Assembly (NCBI GenBank): GCA_963831385.1
Contig: CAWHPW010000010.1
Span: forward strand, 1 to 64,000
Direction of reading: 5' to 3'
Source: JACVRX01 sp963831385
Lineage (GTDB): Bacteria > Actinomycetota > Actinomycetes > Jiangellales > Jiangellaceae
Length of the DNA: 64,000 nt
Part shown: piece after piece, positions 49,980 through 59,384 of the stretch
Position numbering within the stretch: the stretch's first letter is position 1
How the letters are laid out: each line of letters begins with the position of its first letter
Notes under the pieces: generated by a model
The model's database searches: none
What the model was told of the DNA's origin: nothing
What the model saw: only the letters and a program-made list of their open reading frames with translations
Translations under genes and position numbers: made by a program

Positions 49980-51615
49980 TCCTGCAAGGTCATCGGCGGC
50001 CGGCGACGGCGGTGCCGACTATGGCCATGTTTGGCCGTTGGCGCCGGGGGCGGTGGATCCGGTGCGGCTGGATGCCCTGGTGGAGAGCATCGACGCCGGT
50101 GCGCTGGTGTGGGATCCGGCCGAGGAGGCCCTGTTCGGCCCGGACCTAGACGTCGATGTGGCGGTGTTGTTCGCCGCTGTCGACGGTGCCGATTCGGACC
50201 TGACGGAAACTCCGGCCGACGCAGCGCCGAGGTCCGCCGGGGTGATGGATCCGTCGGTGTTGGTCCCGGCACACATGCCGTCGGTAGAGGGGATGTCGCC
50301 CACTCCTGAGCTTGCTGCTCTGCTCGACACCGCCGGGCTGCCGGAGTTGGGCGCGTACGAGCTGGTGGAGGCCGTCGCGGGGTGGCAGCGGTTGGCCTCG
50401 TGGGCGGCCGCGCGGCAGGCGGCCGCGATCATGGAGCTGTCCCGCCGGGCCGAAATGCAGCCCGTCCAGGAAGGCCGGCGGATCGAGTCGATGAATCCGC
50501 TGCGGGTGACCGGCACCGAAGTCGCTGCCCGGCTGGCCCTGACCCCGCGGGAGGGGGAGGGGTTGGTGGCCCGGGCCCGGGTGTGGGCCGAAGACCTGCC
50601 GGCCACCTGGGCCGCGCTGGAAGCGGGCCGGATCGATGTTCGGAAGGCGGAGGTGATCGCCGACGGGCTGCGCGGGCATTCTCTTGATCTTGCTCACACG
50701 GTGGAGGCCGAGGTCCTGGCCCGGGCCGAGACGTTGACCGCGCCGCAGCTGCGCCGAGCGATCATCCGCGCGCTGCACCGGCTGGACCCGGACACGATGG
50801 CCGCCCGGGCGGAGAAAGCGATCCAGAACCGATTCGTGCGCACCAGCCCGACGAAGGATGGGATGGCCTGGCTGGAGGCCTACCTTCCCGCCGCGGACGC
50901 GGCCGCTATCGAAACCGCGATCGAGGCCGCCGCCGCGGCTATGAAACGCTCTGACCCCGACGATGGGCGTACGAAGGCTCAGCGGCGGGCCGATGCGCTC
51001 GCCCAGATGGGGTGGTTGGCGCTGGCCGCCGGTCGCCTGGGTGGCTGTCCCTGCGGGCAACGCCTCGACGGCCAACACCGCCGGCCCGTCGCGGTGCAGG
51101 TGATCGTGCCGATCAGCATGTTGCTCGGTCTGGGCGACTCCCAGCCAGCGGAGTTGGCTGGCTACGGCCCCATCCCGGCTGAGACCGCCCGCCGACTCGC
51201 CGGGTACGGCACCTGGCGACGGCTCCTCACCGATCCGGTGTCCGGGGCGGTGCTGGATTACGGGCGTACCCGGTATGAACCCCCACCCGACCTGGTCGAC
51301 CACGTCGTGGCCCGGGATCGAACCTGCCGCTGGCCTGGCTGCGAGAGGCCCGCTGCCGACTGCGACCTCGACCACACCATCGCGTACCCGTACGGGCCGA
51401 CCGCGGTCGGCAACCTCGGCCCATTCTGTGAACACCACCACATCGGCAAACACCACAGCCGGTGGAAGGTTCGACAACCCGAACCTGGCCGATTCGAATG
51501 GACCAGCCCCACCGGACACACCTACACCATCACCCCTGAACCTCTCGGAGCCATGCCCCCCGACCCACCGGGCTCAGCCACCCCCCTGCCGGCTGCCGAC
51601 ATCCCGCCGTTCTGA
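49972..51615 (+). CDS. DUF222 / 13E12-family HNH endonuclease
   Basis: 547 aa from the ATG inside the LexA box. DUF222 domain over about 105-400 (AYELVEAVAGWQRLASWAAARQAAAIMELSRRAEM, LTPREGEGLVARARVWAEDLPATWAALEAGRIDVRKAEVIADGL, IQNRFVRTSPTKDGMAWLEAYLPAADAAAIE). The C-terminal HNH domain is complete: DRTCRWPGCERPAADCDLDHTIAY, GPTAVGNLGPFCEHHHIGKHHSRWKV, with zinc Cys and HNH residues. This is the multicopy actinobacterial 13E12 family of unknown role. It lies between imuB and dnaE2. The 280 bases before it hold only a doubtful 41-codon ORF. Confidence 0.92.
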   Translation: MFDPARSSAAGDGGADYGHVWPLAPGAVDPVRLDALVESIDAGALVWDPAEEALFGPDLDVDVAVLFAAVDGADSDLTETPADAAPRSAGVMDPSVLVPAHMPSVEGMSPTPELAALLDTAGLPELGAYELVEAVAGWQRLASWAAARQAAAIMELSRRAEMQPVQEGRRIESMNPLRVTGTEVAARLALTPREGEGLVARARVWAEDLPATWAALEAGRIDVRKAEVIADGLRGHSLDLAHTVEAEVLARAETLTAPQLRRAIIRALHRLDPDTMAARAEKAIQNRFVRTSPTKDGMAWLEAYLPAADAAAIETAIEAAAAAMKRSDPDDGRTKAQRRADALAQMGWLALAAGRLGGCPCGQRLDGQHRRPVAVQVIVPISMLLGLGDSQPAELAGYGPIPAETARRLAGYGTWRRLLTDPVSGAVLDYGRTRYEPPPDLVDHVVARDRTCRWPGCERPAADCDLDHTIAYPYGPTAVGNLGPFCEHHHIGKHHSRWKVRQPEPGRFEWTSPTGHTYTITPEPLGAMPPDPPGSATPLPAADIPPF

Positions 51616-51636
51616 TCTGGCCGGGGTCGGACGATC

Positions 51637-54600
51637 ATGGGCTGGCACAATCCGCCGATCCCCTGGAAGGAGTTCGAGCGCCGCCTGTCCTGGAGAGCAC
51701 CGGGTGAGCAGACGAGGCATGAGTCGTCAGACGATGACGCCGGGCGGCATGAGGAGGACCGGTCCGCGAGCGACCAGAGCCGGGTGCCGGACGAGTCCGC
51801 ACCTCAGCCGCCACCACGACCAGGACCCGCCTGGGCTGAGCTGCACTGCCACTCGTCCTACAGCTTCCTCGACGGCGCCAGCGATCCCGATGCCCTGGTC
51901 GCCGAGGCGGCTCGGCTCGGCGTCGAGGCGCTGGCGATCACCGATCACGACGGCATGTACGGAGTGGTTCGGCTGGCCGATGCTGCCCGGGGCACCGGAC
52001 TCGGCACGGTGTTCGGGGCGGAGCTGAGTCTTGACCTGACCGAGCGTCAGACCGGCCGACCCGACCCCGAGGGCCGGCATCTGCTGGTGCTCGCCCGTGA
52101 CGCCGAGGGCTACGGCCGATTGTCCAGCGCCATCAGCACCGCCCAGATGCGCGGCGGGGAGAAAGGCCGCCCGGTCTACGACGAAGGCGAGCTGGCAGCT
52201 GCCCACGACGGCCACTGGGTCGTGCTCACCGGCTGCCGCAAAGGTTCGGTGCCGGCGGCGCTCGCACGACACGGCCCCGAACGCGCCGAGAACGAACTCC
52301 ACACCCTGATTGAGATGTTCGGCCGCGACAACGTCATGGTCGAGCTGGTCGACCACGACCAGCCGCTCGACGACGCCCGAAACGACTCACTATTCGACCT
52401 GGCCGGCCGAACGGGGGTGGGCGTGGTCGCGTCGAACAACGTGCACTACGCCGCGCCCGCTGACGCCCCGCTGGCCCAGGTGCTCGCGGCGGTCCGTGCG
52501 CGCAGCAGCCTCGACGACATGACCGGCTGGTTGCCGGCCAACGGCACCGCACACCTCCGCTCCGGACCCGAGATGGCCACCCGGCTGGCCCGGTTCCCCG
52601 GCGTGCGCGAGGCTACTGTCGCGCTCGCCCGTGCATGCGTCTTCGACTTTCGCGTGGTTGCCCCGAACCTGCCTGATCGCACCATCGGGGCGGGCCATAC
52701 CGACGCGAGCTGGCTGCGGTATCTGGTCGCCAAGGGCGCCTGGACGCGCTACGGCCCGCGCGGCACGCCGGCGACGAAGCAGGCCTATCAGCAACTCGAC
52801 CACGAGCTCGCGGTCATCGAGCAGCTGGGTTTCCCCGGCTACTTCCTGATCGTCCACGAGATCACCGAGTTCTGCCGCGAAGAGCGCATCCTCTGTCAAG
52901 GCCGGGGATCGGCCGCCAACTCGGCGGTCTGCTTCGCGCTGGGCATCACCAGCGTCGACCCGATCTGCCACCAGCTGCTGTTCGAGCGGTTCCTCTCCAC
53001 TGGCCGCGACGGGCCACCGGACATCGATGTCGACATCGAGAACGGCCGCCGCGAGGAGGTCATCCAGCACGTGTACCAGCAGTACGGACGCGACCGCGCC
53101 GCTCAGGTCGCCAACGTCAACACCTACCGCCCCAAAATGGCGGTCCGCGACGTCGCTCGCGCGCTCGGATACAGCCCTGGTCAAGCCGACGCCTGGAGCC
53201 GCCGGCTCGACCTCCGCCTCGGTCCTCAAGTGGGCCCGCGGGGTGAGAAGGAACCGGCCAAGCCGCTACCGGCGGAAGCCGCGGACGATGCCGAGCTGCC
53301 GCCGCTGCTGGTGGCACTGGTCGCGAAAATGCAGCGGCTACCCCGGCACCTGTCGATCCACTCCGGCGGCATGGTGCTCTGCGACCGCCCGATCGGCGAG
53401 GTCTGCCCGGTGGAATGGGCCACGATGCCCGATCGAAGCGTCCTGCAGTGGGACAAGGACGACTGTGCCGCTGCCGGGCTGGTCAAGTTCGACCTGCTCG
53501 GCCTGGGCATGCTCTCGGCCCTGCACGACAGCTTCGATCTCATCGACGCCCATCACCATCGGCGCTTGGATCTGAGCTCGATCCCGCAGGACGACCCGGC
53601 GACGTACGCGATGCTCTGCGACGCCGACTCGATCGGTGTGTTCCAGGTCGAGTCGCGGGCACAGATGGCGACGCTGCCGCGGCTGCGCCCGGAGAAGTTC
53701 TACGACCTGGTGGTCGAGGTGGCGCTGATCCGGCCGGGGCCGATCCAGGGTGGCTCGGTTCACCCGTACATCCGACGCACCAACAAGAAGGAAGCGATCA
53801 GCTTTCCGCACCCGAGCATGGAGAACGCCCTGTCCCGCACCCTGGGCGTGCCACTGTTCCAGGAGCAGATGATGCAGCTCGCGATCGACTGCGCAGGCTT
53901 CGACCCCACCGAGGCCGACCAGCTACGGCAGGCGATGAGTTCCAAGCGCTCGACGGAGCGGATCGAGGCGCTGCGCGGACGCTTGCTCGAAGGCATGGCC
54001 GAGCGCGACATCCCTGCGGAGGTGGCCGAGGACCTGTACCTCAAGCTGTTCGGGTTTGCCAGTTACGGCTTCCCCGAGTCACACGCGATCAGCTTTGCCT
54101 ACCTCGTCTATGCCAGCTCCTACCTCAAGCGCTACTACCCGGCGGCGTTCACCACCGCACTGTTGAACAACCAGCCCATGGGTTTCTATGCGCCGCAAAC
54201 CCTGATCGCCGACGCCCGCCGGCACGGCGTCGAGGTGCGCGGGGTCGACCTCAACACGAGCGCTGTCAAAGCCACCCTGGAGGAGGCGGTCCCTGTGCCT
54301 GCGGGGCTCGCGCATGCGTCGAGTGAGCCGCAGCCGGCGATCCGGCTCGGGTTGCAGAGCGTCCGCAATCTGGGCGACGACGTCGCCCAGGCAGTCGCCG
54401 ATGGCCGTCCATACGTCGATCTCGACGATCTTGTTCGGCGTGTCCACGTCTCGTTGCCCGCCCTCGAGGCACTGGCAACCGCTGGCGCGTTCGGCTGCCT
54501 GGGCCTGGACCGGCGAGAGGCGTTGTGGGCGGTGGGTGCGGTGGCCGACACTCGGCCCGACCAGCTTCCCGGGACCACACCAGGTGCGAGCGCACCTGAC

Positions 54601-55023
54601 CTGCCCCCGATGACGCCGACCGAGACGACCTTCGCCGACCTGTGGGCGACCGGCTCCTCGCCGGACAGCCACCCCGTCCAGCACGTGCGGTCGACGCTCG
54701 TCGCCTGGGGCGCCCTGCCGGCAGCCGCCCTCGCAACGACCGAAGACGGGACCCGGGTGCTGGTCGGTGGCCTGGTCACCCACCGTCAGCGGCCACCCAC
54801 CGCCGGCGGAGTGGTCTTCATGAACCTTGAAGACGAGACCGGCATGGTCAACGTCATCTGCCCACGGCAGACCTGGGACCGGCATCGCCGGGTGGCCCTC
54901 GAGTCTCCCGCGCTGGTCATCGAAGGACGGCTCGAGCGCCAGGACGGTGCCGTCAACCTGCTGGCGTACCGGCTCGCACCATTGCAGATCAGTGGCAGCG
55001 TCCGCAGTCGAGATTTCCGCTGA
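51637..55023 (+). CDS. dnaE2: DnaE2, error-prone DNA polymerase III alpha (ImuC)
   Basis: 1128 aa, starting MGWHNPPIPWKEFERRLSW as DnaE2 proteins do. PHP domain at about 65-330 (ELHCHSSYSFLDGASDPDALV), polymerase core with catalytic Asp462, Asp464, Asp466 in PDIDVDIENGRRE, then FQVESRAQMATLPRLRPEKFYDLVVEVALIRPGPIQGG, tandem HhH and a C-terminal OB-fold (TAGGVVFMNLEDETGMVNVICPRQTW). It performs damage-induced mutagenic translesion synthesis with ImuA'/ImuB. No LexA box is seen within its own 21-base upstream gap, so its SOS control may come from the box at 49964. Confidence 0.97.
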   Translation: MGWHNPPIPWKEFERRLSWRAPGEQTRHESSDDDAGRHEEDRSASDQSRVPDESAPQPPPRPGPAWAELHCHSSYSFLDGASDPDALVAEAARLGVEALAITDHDGMYGVVRLADAARGTGLGTVFGAELSLDLTERQTGRPDPEGRHLLVLARDAEGYGRLSSAISTAQMRGGEKGRPVYDEGELAAAHDGHWVVLTGCRKGSVPAALARHGPERAENELHTLIEMFGRDNVMVELVDHDQPLDDARNDSLFDLAGRTGVGVVASNNVHYAAPADAPLAQVLAAVRARSSLDDMTGWLPANGTAHLRSGPEMATRLARFPGVREATVALARACVFDFRVVAPNLPDRTIGAGHTDASWLRYLVAKGAWTRYGPRGTPATKQAYQQLDHELAVIEQLGFPGYFLIVHEITEFCREERILCQGRGSAANSAVCFALGITSVDPICHQLLFERFLSTGRDGPPDIDVDIENGRREEVIQHVYQQYGRDRAAQVANVNTYRPKMAVRDVARALGYSPGQADAWSRRLDLRLGPQVGPRGEKEPAKPLPAEAADDAELPPLLVALVAKMQRLPRHLSIHSGGMVLCDRPIGEVCPVEWATMPDRSVLQWDKDDCAAAGLVKFDLLGLGMLSALHDSFDLIDAHHHRRLDLSSIPQDDPATYAMLCDADSIGVFQVESRAQMATLPRLRPEKFYDLVVEVALIRPGPIQGGSVHPYIRRTNKKEAISFPHPSMENALSRTLGVPLFQEQMMQLAIDCAGFDPTEADQLRQAMSSKRSTERIEALRGRLLEGMAERDIPAEVAEDLYLKLFGFASYGFPESHAISFAYLVYASSYLKRYYPAAFTTALLNNQPMGFYAPQTLIADARRHGVEVRGVDLNTSAVKATLEEAVPVPAGLAHASSEPQPAIRLGLQSVRNLGDDVAQAVADGRPYVDLDDLVRRVHVSLPALEALATAGAFGCLGLDRREALWAVGAVADTRPDQLPGTTPGASAPDLPPMTPTETTFADLWATGSSPDSHPVQHVRSTLVAWGALPAAALATTEDGTRVLVGGLVTHRQRPPTAGGVVFMNLEDETGMVNVICPRQTWDRHRRVALESPALVIEGRLERQDGAVNLLAYRLAPLQISGSVRSRDFR

Positions 55024-55045
55024 ATCGACGGGGTATGACAACCGC

Positions 55046-55471
55046 ATGCCGAAGACGACGAAGAGCGGCAAGCCCAAGAAGGACGAGCTGCCGAGCACAT
55101 TGCAGCGTTCCGGGTCGAAGGCGCAGCGGACGTTTGCCAAGGCCCACGACGCAGCAGCCGAACAGTACGGAGACGAGGAACGCGCGTACCGAGTCGGCTT
55201 CTCCGCCCTCAAGCACACGCACGAGAAGGTCGGCGACCACTGGGAGCCCAAGCCGGAATCCGGCCCGTCCGACGCCCAGGCCGAAGGTGGCTACGACACG
55301 GATCGGACGACGGCCGGTGGGGTAGACGCGAACGCGTCGAAGAAGCATCTGTTGGAGCTGGCCCGGCGGCTGGACATCGAAGGCAGGTCGACCATGAACA
55401 AGAGCGAGCTGGTCGACGCGCTGCAGAAAGCCAACAACCGGGAGTCTGCGCGGGCGCTGAGAAAGCGCTGA
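55046..55471 (+). CDS. ChaB-domain protein with C-terminal Rho-N/SAP-like motif
   Basis: 141 aa. N-terminal Lys/Ser-rich tail, then a ChaB domain (DELPSTLQRSGSKAQRTFAKAHDAAAEQYGDEERAYRVGFSALKHTHEKVGDHWEPK), an acidic/Gly linker and a C-terminal Rho N-terminal-like helix-extended-helix (ASKKHLLELARRLDIEGRSTMNKSELVDALQKANNR), suggesting nucleic-acid binding. Many actinobacteria have this architecture. Role unknown. A strong hairpin follows. Confidence 0.88.
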   Translation: MPKTTKSGKPKKDELPSTLQRSGSKAQRTFAKAHDAAAEQYGDEERAYRVGFSALKHTHEKVGDHWEPKPESGPSDAQAEGGYDTDRTTAGGVDANASKKHLLELARRLDIEGRSTMNKSELVDALQKANNRESARALRKR

Positions 55472-55510
55472 CCAGCCGGCACGGCGCCGGAGGAGCGCCG
55501 TGCCGGCTGG
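55472..55510. terminator. Strong bidirectional hairpin terminator
   Basis: A perfect 16-bp inverted repeat (CCAGCCGGCACGGCGC at 55472-55487, complement at 55495-55510) with a 7-base loop, between the convergent ChaB and DUF4394 genes, so it can stop transcription from both. Confidence 0.85.
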
Positions 55511-55529
55511 CGATTCGGTCAGCGCAGGT

Positions 55530-56393
55530 TCAGCGCTGGTTCAGCTGGATGGCGATGTCGGTGACCTGCGAGCGGGACGGAAATGCACCCTGGTCGCGGG
55601 CCGTGCCGGTGAGTGGGTCGATCTCGATCAACCGGAAGTTTCCGGCGACCTGCACGGTTGCCAGGCCTTGATTGTCGACGGTCACGCCGCTGCGCACGGC
55701 GCTGTAGATGTCGGCACCCACGTTCGGCCCCGCGTCCATGCCCAGGCTCCCCGTCGGGACCAGCTGGCCGGAGTTTGCCGGCGACTGGATCGCGACGCGG
55801 TCCATCATCGCGTCGATGTCGAACAGGGTGGTTCCGGTCCGGGCATCGAGGTCGTTGTTGGTGTAGGCGGCTGCTGCCACGCCCGCTGCCGGGGTAGTGG
55901 CGGGTGGGAACGTGAGCGTCGTGTCGGCCGTGGTGACGCCGCCGGGGTTCACGTCGTGGCGCAGGTTCTGGCCGTTGTCACTGACTACGCGCAACCGGTC
56001 GGCCGCCGGGTTGAAGTCGACCCCGAAGAACATGCCGGACAGCGGCATGCTCAGCTGGCTGACCTTGCTCGCCGACGCGTCCGACGACGAGAGCGTGTAG
56101 ACGCCTCCCGCGTTGCCGACGCCGTAGAGCTTTCCGTCCTGTACCCGATAGTCGATGCCGACCAGCGAGGTGTCTCCGATCAGGCCGCTGATGTCCCCGA
56201 TATCGCGGGTACGGCGCGGGCTGTCGGAGTCGAAGCGGACCAAACGCTGGTCGCTGGTCAGCCCGACCACTTTCAGGTCGCGGTCGTCGTCGCGGTCGGT
56301 GGCGCTGCTGGCGGCAATTGCCGTCGCGCTGAGCGCCCCCGCCACGCCAAGGGCGACGGCGCCAGTGAGCGCTCGTCGGATGGTGCGTGTCAT
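55530..56393 (-). CDS. Secreted DUF4394 protein
   Basis: 287 aa. N-terminal signal peptide (RTIRRALTGAVALGVAGALSATAIAASSA). The mature part is a beta-propeller-like DUF4394 domain: KVVGLTSDQRLVRFDSDSPRRTRDIGDISGLIGDTSLVGIDYRVQDGKLYGVGNAGGVYTLSS, GMFFGVDFNPAADRLRVVSDNGQNLRHDVNPGG, AGNFRLIEIDPLTG. Exported, function unknown. Single gene between a terminator and nucS. Confidence 0.9.
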   Translation of the reverse strand: MTRTIRRALTGAVALGVAGALSATAIAASSATDRDDDRDLKVVGLTSDQRLVRFDSDSPRRTRDIGDISGLIGDTSLVGIDYRVQDGKLYGVGNAGGVYTLSSSDASASKVSQLSMPLSGMFFGVDFNPAADRLRVVSDNGQNLRHDVNPGGVTTADTTLTFPPATTPAAGVAAAAYTNNDLDARTGTTLFDIDAMMDRVAIQSPANSGQLVPTGSLGMDAGPNVGADIYSAVRSGVTVDNQGLATVQVAGNFRLIEIDPLTGTARDQGAFPSRSQVTDIAIQLNQR

Positions 56394-56502
56394 TGCGGTA
56401 CCCCCGTGTGATCCGGCGCAGCTCGGGAATGAGCCGCGCGTTCGAGAGTGGGTACGACAGGCTCAGCGGGTGCGTTCAGCCGAGCCGGTAACGTCGCTGG
56501 GC

Positions 56503-57162
56503 GTGCGCCTCGTCATCGCGCGTTGCCAAGTCGACTATGTCGGCCGGCTGACGGCCCACCTGCCGATGGCGATCCGGCTGATTCTGGTCAAGGCGGACGG
56601 ATCGGTCTCGATTCACGCCGATGACCGTGCCTACAAGCCGCTGAACTGGATGAGCCCGCCGTGTCGGCTGGAGGAAACCGACGGGTTGTGGACGGTTGCC
56701 AACCCGGCCGGTGAACGGTTGGTGATCACGCTCGACGAAGTGCTGCTCGACAGCTCGCACGAGCTCGGCGTCGATCCCGGCCTGGTCAAAGACGGCGTGG
56801 AGGCGCATCTGCAGGAGCTGCTCGCCGACCACGTCGAGACCTTGGGTTCCGGCTGGCGACTGATCCGCCGGGAGTACCCGACTGCGATCGGCCCGGTCGA
56901 CCTGCTATGCCGGGACGAGACCGGGGCAGCGGTCGCCGTCGAGATCAAACGGCGCGGCGAGATCGACGGCGTGGAGCAGCTGAGCCGATATCTGCAACTG
57001 CTGAACCGTGATCCACTGCTAGCGCCCGTTCGTGGCGTGTTCGCGGCTCAGGAGATCAAGCCGCAAGCGCGGGTTCTCGCAACCGACCGGGGCATCACCT
57101 GCTTTACCGTCGACTACGACGCCCTGCGCGGCATGGACGACCCGGCCGCCCGGCTGTTCTGA
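56503..57162 (+). CDS. nucS: NucS mismatch-specific endonuclease
   Basis: 219 aa from GTG 56503, giving the standard MRLVIARCQVDYVGRLTAHLPMAIRLI opening. The C-terminal nuclease domain has GPVDLLCRD and VAVEIKRRGEIDGVEQLSRYLQLLNRD (the D-ExK-Q set). NucS/EndoMS cuts both strands at G-T, G-G and T-T mismatches and replaces MutS-MutL repair in actinobacteria lacking mutSL. The 109 bases before it show no other gene. Confidence 0.97.
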   Translation: MRLVIARCQVDYVGRLTAHLPMAIRLILVKADGSVSIHADDRAYKPLNWMSPPCRLEETDGLWTVANPAGERLVITLDEVLLDSSHELGVDPGLVKDGVEAHLQELLADHVETLGSGWRLIRREYPTAIGPVDLLCRDETGAAVAVEIKRRGEIDGVEQLSRYLQLLNRDPLLAPVRGVFAAQEIKPQARVLATDRGITCFTVDYDALRGMDDPAARLF

Positions 57163-57184
57163 ATTTCCGTGCCAGACTCGCGGC

Positions 57185-58759
57185 ATGGCCCGTGAGTTCT
57201 CGACCGTCGGCGTCGTGGGCCTGGGCACCATGGGTGCTGGTATCGCCGAGGTCTTCGCCCGAAACGGGCACGGGGTCGTTGCCATCGAACGAGACGACGA
57301 GGCGCTCGAGCAGGGCCGTGGTCACGTCCTGGACTCGACCGGACGAGCGGTGCGTAAAGGGAAACTCTCCGAGGCCGATCAGGCTCGCCTGCTTGGCGCC
57401 GTGACCTTCAGCACGGATCTGAACTCGCTCGAGGAATGCGAGCTGGTGGTCGAGGCGGTCCCGGAACACCTCGACCTCAAGCGCGAGTTGTTCGCCCGGC
57501 TGGACAAGATCGTCGGATCGGAGGCGATCCTGGCCACGAACACGTCGTCGCTATCGGTCACCGAGATCAGCGTCGCGACCGAACGGCCGAGCCGAGTTGT
57601 CGGCATGCACTTCTTCAACCCAGCGCCCATCCAGGAGCTTGTCGAGGTCGTCCGCACCGTGCTCACCGAGCCAACGGTCGTCGACGACGTGACGGCGCTG
57701 GCCCGCCGGCTGGGAAAGGCGCCGGTGGTGTGTGGCGACCGGGCCGGGTTCATCGCCAACACACTGCTGTTCGGCTATCTGAATCGTGCGGCGGCGATGT
57801 ACGAGACTCGCTATGCGAGCCGCGAGGACATCGATGACGCGATGCGCCTGGGCTGCGGCTACCCGATGGGCCCGCTGGCGCTGCTCGACCTGGTCGGTCT
57901 GGATACCGCCGCCGAGATCCTCGACACGATGTACAAACAGGGTCGCGATCGTCTGCACGCGCCGGCGCCGATCTTGCGGCAGATGGTGACCGCGGGAATG
58001 CGTGGTCGTAAGACCGGGCGCGGCTTCTACACCTACCAAGAGCCGGGTTCGCCGGTGATCGTGGACGACGACCGGACCCCGGCCGGGCAGCCAGCCGGAT
58101 CAGTTCGCGACGTAGGGACTGTCGGCGTCCTCGGATCCGGTGAAACGGCGACGAGGATCGCCACCGTGTTCGCGGCTGCCGGCTTCGAGGTCCTGCGTGC
58201 TGACCGGGACGGCCCGTCGGACGATCTTGCCGCGGCCGACCTCATCCTGGCGGCGAAAACGTCGACTACCCCGGTCATCGAGTACGCGGCAGCGACGTCC
58301 CGGCCCTCCGATGTGGTTGGCCTGCACCTGGTCGATCACGCGCCGGAGACATCGCTCGTCGAGGTGGTACGAACAGTCTCGACCCGCGACGACGTCGTCG
58401 CGACCGTGCAGGAGCTCTGCCGCCAGGCTGGCCTGCATCCTGTGCTGTGCACCGACGGGGCCGGATGCATCGTCCAGGCGCTGTTGTTCCCCTACCTCAA
58501 CGACGCGGTCAAGATGCTCCAGGAGCACTACGCCAGCGCCGACGACATCGATACGGCGATGAAGCTGGGCTGCCGGCTGCCGATGGGCCCGTTCGAGGTG
58601 CTCGACGAGGTCGGTCTGGACGTCGCGTTGACCGTCCAGCGCGCCCTCTACCAGGAGTCCCGCGACCCGGGCCTCGCCCCGGCGCCACTGCTCGAGCAAC
58701 TGGTCACCGCCGGCTACTTGGGCCGCAAGACCGGTCGCGGATTCCGCCACCACACGTGA
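57185..58759 (+). CDS. 3-hydroxyacyl-CoA dehydrogenase, internally duplicated
   Basis: 524 aa from ATG 57185. The first half is a complete 3-hydroxybutyryl/acyl-CoA dehydrogenase: GVVGLGTMGAGIAEVFARNGH (GxGxxG), VEAVPEHLDLK, TNTSSLSVTEI, GMHFFNPAPIQELVEVV (catalytic His), GFIANTLLFGYLNRAAAMYE, YPMGPLALLDLVGLD, GRKTGRGFYTY. The second half repeats it (GVLGSGETATRIATVFAAAGFEV, GLHLVDHAPETSLVEVV, LPMGPFEVLDEVGLD, LGRKTGRGFRHH), but its Rossmann part is shortened and the Gly motif altered, so it is probably structural. NAD-linked beta-oxidation step on CoA esters. Confidence 0.93.
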   Translation: MAREFSTVGVVGLGTMGAGIAEVFARNGHGVVAIERDDEALEQGRGHVLDSTGRAVRKGKLSEADQARLLGAVTFSTDLNSLEECELVVEAVPEHLDLKRELFARLDKIVGSEAILATNTSSLSVTEISVATERPSRVVGMHFFNPAPIQELVEVVRTVLTEPTVVDDVTALARRLGKAPVVCGDRAGFIANTLLFGYLNRAAAMYETRYASREDIDDAMRLGCGYPMGPLALLDLVGLDTAAEILDTMYKQGRDRLHAPAPILRQMVTAGMRGRKTGRGFYTYQEPGSPVIVDDDRTPAGQPAGSVRDVGTVGVLGSGETATRIATVFAAAGFEVLRADRDGPSDDLAAADLILAAKTSTTPVIEYAAATSRPSDVVGLHLVDHAPETSLVEVVRTVSTRDDVVATVQELCRQAGLHPVLCTDGAGCIVQALLFPYLNDAVKMLQEHYASADDIDTAMKLGCRLPMGPFEVLDEVGLDVALTVQRALYQESRDPGLAPAPLLEQLVTAGYLGRKTGRGFRHHT

Positions 58760-59382
58760 CTCACCTGGTCGGTCGGGTCCTGACGGCGGCAATACAGGGC
58801 GAGTTCCCGCAGCCGGACGGCAGGGTGGAGGTGGTCTCCCCGTGGCGGCCCGCTGTCGAAGGTGTCGTCGCCCTGACCGGGCGCGCCTATGTGGCAACCG
58901 ATCTGCCCGCAGGTCTGGTGCTGGGTCGCGGAATCGACGGGTTCGGCAGCGCGCTCGACCCCGGATTCCTCAGCTGGCTGGCCGGGGCTGGTGGCTGGCT
59001 GGACTGCCTCGATGTGCTCGTCGGTGCACTCGGCACGGGCGCCGGAGGTCCAGCCCGCCGAGACGACCTGGCCGGGCACCGACGGGTCCGGCACGCACAA
59101 CAGGTGCGAGGTGAGATTGCGGTCCACGCCGACGAGCGAGGGGTGATCACGGTGGGAGCCGGCATCGGCGGCTTGGCCGAAATCGGCGTGGAGGTTGCGG
59201 AGTCGATGAGAAACCGTAAAGCCGGTCGAGGTCTGGTATCCGACGCGCTGGGCTTGTTCCCGTCCGGAGCACCGGTGCTCGGTGCGGTAGCGCCAGGGAA
59301 CGCGGCCAGCCTCCGGGCGTTCCTAGCCGTCGGGTTCAAGCCGCTCGGTGCCGTCCATCTGGTGCGGCCGAGCCGAGCTTGA
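58756..59382 (+). CDS. GNAT-like N-acetyltransferase
   Basis: 208 aa from GTG 58756 (GTGA overlap with the dehydrogenase stop). The C-terminal half has a GNAT-like acetyl-CoA region (GRGLVSDALGLFPSGAPVLGAVAPGNAASLRAFLAVGFKPLGAVHLVRP, the N-xxS-xxxFxxxGF pattern typical of GNAT motif B). The N-terminal half is less typical, with no clear substrate motif. Acceptor unknown. Coupled to the dehydrogenase. Confidence 0.72.
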   Translation: MTHLVGRVLTAAIQGEFPQPDGRVEVVSPWRPAVEGVVALTGRAYVATDLPAGLVLGRGIDGFGSALDPGFLSWLAGAGGWLDCLDVLVGALGTGAGGPARRDDLAGHRRVRHAQQVRGEIAVHADERGVITVGAGIGGLAEIGVEVAESMRNRKAGRGLVSDALGLFPSGAPVLGAVAPGNAASLRAFLAVGFKPLGAVHLVRPSRA

Positions 59383-59384
59383 GC

